From NCBI GenBank assembly GCA_025656895.1, contig JAHXHF010000081.1, positions 1-5,825 of the forward strand: DNA of 5,825 nucleotides, given 5' to 3'. The translations under genes were made by a program, and so were the position numbers. Below the pieces are notes generated by a model that saw nothing but the letters and a program-made list of their open reading frames with translations, was not told the DNA's origin and searched no databases. Below, piece after piece: positions 4,709 through 5,825 of this stretch (position 1 is its first letter; each line of letters opens with the position of its first letter). The DNA is from a gamma proteobacterium symbiont of Bathyaustriella thionipta. Its GTDB lineage: Bacteria; Pseudomonadota; Gammaproteobacteria; Chromatiales; Chromatiaceae.

Positions 4709-5182
4709 ATGAATGAAAACAACCCTTATGCGACACCTGAATCGGATGTTGTTTCCGGTGCGCCGTCAGAAATGGTTTATATGGGCTTCTGGATCAGAGT
4801 GCTGGCTTCCATTATCGATAATCTTATCCTGATGGCGATCATACTGCCTGTTTTGTTTATCTGGTACGGTGGTGGATATTTCGAAGATGAAAGCATCATC
4901 TCCGGGCCTGTTGATGTGCTGTTGAATTATGTATTTCCGATGGTGGCCATCATTTTATTCTGGATCTATAAATCAGCAACGCCGGGTAAAATGATCCTGA
5001 ATGCCAAAATTGTCGATGCACGTACCGGAGGACACCCCAGCACCGGGCAGTTTATCGGTCGTTATTTAGCTTATATTATTTCGACATTACCGCTGTTTCT
5101 TGGTTTTTTATGGGTAGCCTGGGACAAGCGTAAACAAGGCTGGCACGATAAACTGGCCAATACTGTGGTTATTCATACCTGA
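4709..5182 (+). CDS. RDD family integral membrane protein
   Basis: A 157-residue membrane protein. It opens with a polar cytoplasmic leader (NPYATPESD), typical of proteobacterial RDD proteins. The first membrane segment, at about 28-52, carries the family's arginine and aspartate (Arg30 and Asp37 in FWIRVLASIIDN). The second segment is about 70-88. After the TPGKMILNAKIVDARTG stretch (91-107) come a third segment at about 115-136 and the conserved tail WDKRKQGWHDKLANTVVI, with an aspartate at 139. RDD proteins are small membrane proteins of mostly unknown function; some are linked to ion or Na+/H+ transport. The start at 4709 is supported by AGGA with an 8-base spacer; an upstream ATG (4643) would overlap the SQR-like gene and add residues unlike the family. 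It lies 38 bases after the oxidoreductase and 13 bases before the TPR gene, so the three probably form one transcript. Confidence 0.88.
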   Translation: MNENNPYATPESDVVSGAPSEMVYMGFWIRVLASIIDNLILMAIILPVLFIWYGGGYFEDESIISGPVDVLLNYVFPMVAIILFWIYKSATPGKMILNAKIVDARTGGHPSTGQFIGRYLAYIISTLPLFLGFLWVAWDKRKQGWHDKLANTVVIHT

Positions 5183-5195
5183 GGATGACAGCAAC

Positions 5196-5753
5196 ATGCC
5201 TTTTCTGGGAATTTTACTGCTGGCAGTACAGATTGCTTTTGCGGTTCATGTGGTTAAAACCGGTCGTGAAACTTTCTGGATCTACATCATTATGTTTGTA
5301 CCGGCAGTTGGCTGCGCGGTGTATTTTTTTACCCAGGTCATGCCTGATCTGGGACAAAGCACAACGGTTCGCAAAGCCGGTCGTTCGCTGGTTAAAGCCA
5401 TCGATCCGGAAAGAGAACTGCGGCGCCGCAAGGAAGAGCTGGAAATTGCCGACACCCTGGAAAACCGTCTGAAACTGGCAGATGAATGCCTCGAAGCCGG
5501 CTTTGCGGATGAAGCCGCTGAATTACTGCAAAGTTGTCTGCGCGCCGGCTATGAGCATGACCCGGATATGTTGTTCAAACTGGCGCAGGCGCAGTTTCAG
5601 CAACAGCAATACACACAGGTCAAACAAACGCTGGATGAGCTGATTGAGCACAATCCCCGCTGGAAATCAGCCGATGCCCATTTGCTCTATGCCAGAACCC
5701 TGCAGGCACTGCACAAATATGAACAGGCTATGGAAGAACTGAAGTTTCACTGA
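5196..5753 (+). CDS. Membrane-anchored tetratricopeptide-repeat protein, probably C-terminally truncated
   Basis: A 185-residue protein. Residues 2-20 and 28-46 form a membrane hairpin (FWIYIIMFVPAVGCAVYFF) resembling the N-terminal domain found in PLD-nuclease-like and related membrane proteins. A charged linker (60-88) precedes TPR-like helical pairs at about 89-121 and 123-155. A third repeat begins at 159 (ADAHLLYARTLQALHKYEQAMEELK) and stops after its second helix with FH and TGA. Related proteins, as I recall them, continue for roughly another 60-70 residues of repeats, so this copy looks shortened. The ending coincides with the left arm of an inverted repeat (5744-5752). No frame downstream restores a TPR-like sequence, which argues against a simple frameshift. 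A GAGGA ribosome binding site overlaps the preceding RDD stop and is about 10 bases from the ATG. TPR domains mediate protein-protein contacts; the partner is unknown. Confidence 0.78.
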   Translation: MPFLGILLLAVQIAFAVHVVKTGRETFWIYIIMFVPAVGCAVYFFTQVMPDLGQSTTVRKAGRSLVKAIDPERELRRRKEELEIADTLENRLKLADECLEAGFADEAAELLQSCLRAGYEHDPDMLFKLAQAQFQQQQYTQVKQTLDELIEHNPRWKSADAHLLYARTLQALHKYEQAMEELKFH

Positions 5754-5810
5754 AATCCAAATCAACCTGACAGTCAGCCATCAAGCCACCATACGCAAAA
5801 GCAGTGAAAC
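5744..5810. repeat. 67-bp inverted-repeat element at the end of the TPR gene
   Basis: GTTTCACTG at 5744-5752 is the perfect complement of CAGTGAAAC at 5802-5810. Near the middle, CTGAC (5767-5771) pairs with GTCAG (5773-5777), so the segment can fold as a long interrupted stem. The left arm contains the final codons of the TPR gene. It may be a small non-autonomous element or the edge of a rearrangement that cut the gene. The large gap between arms makes an intrinsic terminator less likely, though TTTTT follows at 5817-5821. The rest of the window end holds nothing else I can identify. Confidence 0.5.
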
Positions 5811-5825
5811 AAAATCTTTTTCCCG

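Noticed and set aside
4056..4736. 226-codon open frame on the minus strand opposite the SQR-like gene
   Set aside because: It lies antisense to a clear FAD oxidoreductase with intact motifs, has no ribosome binding site I can see, and its product resembles no domain; it is a shadow of the coding strand.
5744..5810. Integron attC-type recombination site
   Set aside because: The arms do not contain the conserved core triplets AAC and GTT in the required attC box arrangement, and no integrase or cassette structure is visible.
5744..5821. Intrinsic terminator after the TPR gene
   Set aside because: The 9-bp arms are separated by 49 bases and four A residues plus TC come before the T-run, unlike a compact terminator stem-loop.

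Overview
The window looks like a chromosomal stretch from a free-living gammaproteobacterium. The evidence is moderate GC, Shine-Dalgarno (SD) driven genes in short operons, and genes recognisable as YjfI (DUF2170), YjfJ (PspA/IM30) and YqiJ (membrane OB-fold), which are enterobacterial gene families. A ScsD-like thioredoxin and a sulfide:quinone oxidoreductase-like flavoprotein suggest an aquatic or sediment lifestyle. Genus cannot be assigned from the sequence. There are no rRNA or tRNA genes, complete transposases or CRISPR arrays.

Left half, minus strand (2433 down to 163): a three-gene envelope-stress module. The first gene encodes a short basic N-terminal domain resembling a DNA-binding ribbon-helix-helix, joined to a DUF2170/YjfI domain. 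Its stop codon is part of the ribosome binding site of the next gene, a PspA/IM30 coiled-coil protein (YjfJ type). After a 256-bp gap comes a YqiJ-type membrane protein with a C-terminal OB fold. The gap holds two tandem copies of a ~90-bp hairpin-rich element (897-986 and 991-1082). Downstream of yqiJ only a 28-codon ORF with a good ribosome binding site is visible; the flotillin (YqiK) that usually follows YqiJ is not in the window.

Control region 2434-2657: two copies of the perfect palindrome ATTACATGTAAT lie just upstream of the yjfI-like gene, and a third imperfect copy overlaps its start codon. The first copy fills the spacer between a TTGACT -35 and a TATAAT -10 pointing into the module. 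This is the expected layout for an autorepressed operon, and the RHH-DUF2170 protein is the obvious candidate repressor. It is the most interesting feature of the window.

Right half: a ScsD-like membrane-anchored thiol oxidoreductase (plus strand) converges on a 76-residue conserved-looking small protein of unknown function (minus strand). The small gene is divergent from an SQR-like FAD oxidoreductase in which one catalytic cysteine appears to be arginine. An RDD-family membrane protein and a membrane-anchored TPR protein follow the oxidoreductase on the same strand with short gaps and may be co-transcribed. The TPR protein seems to end early, exactly at one arm of a 9-bp inverted repeat (5744-5752 and 5802-5810).
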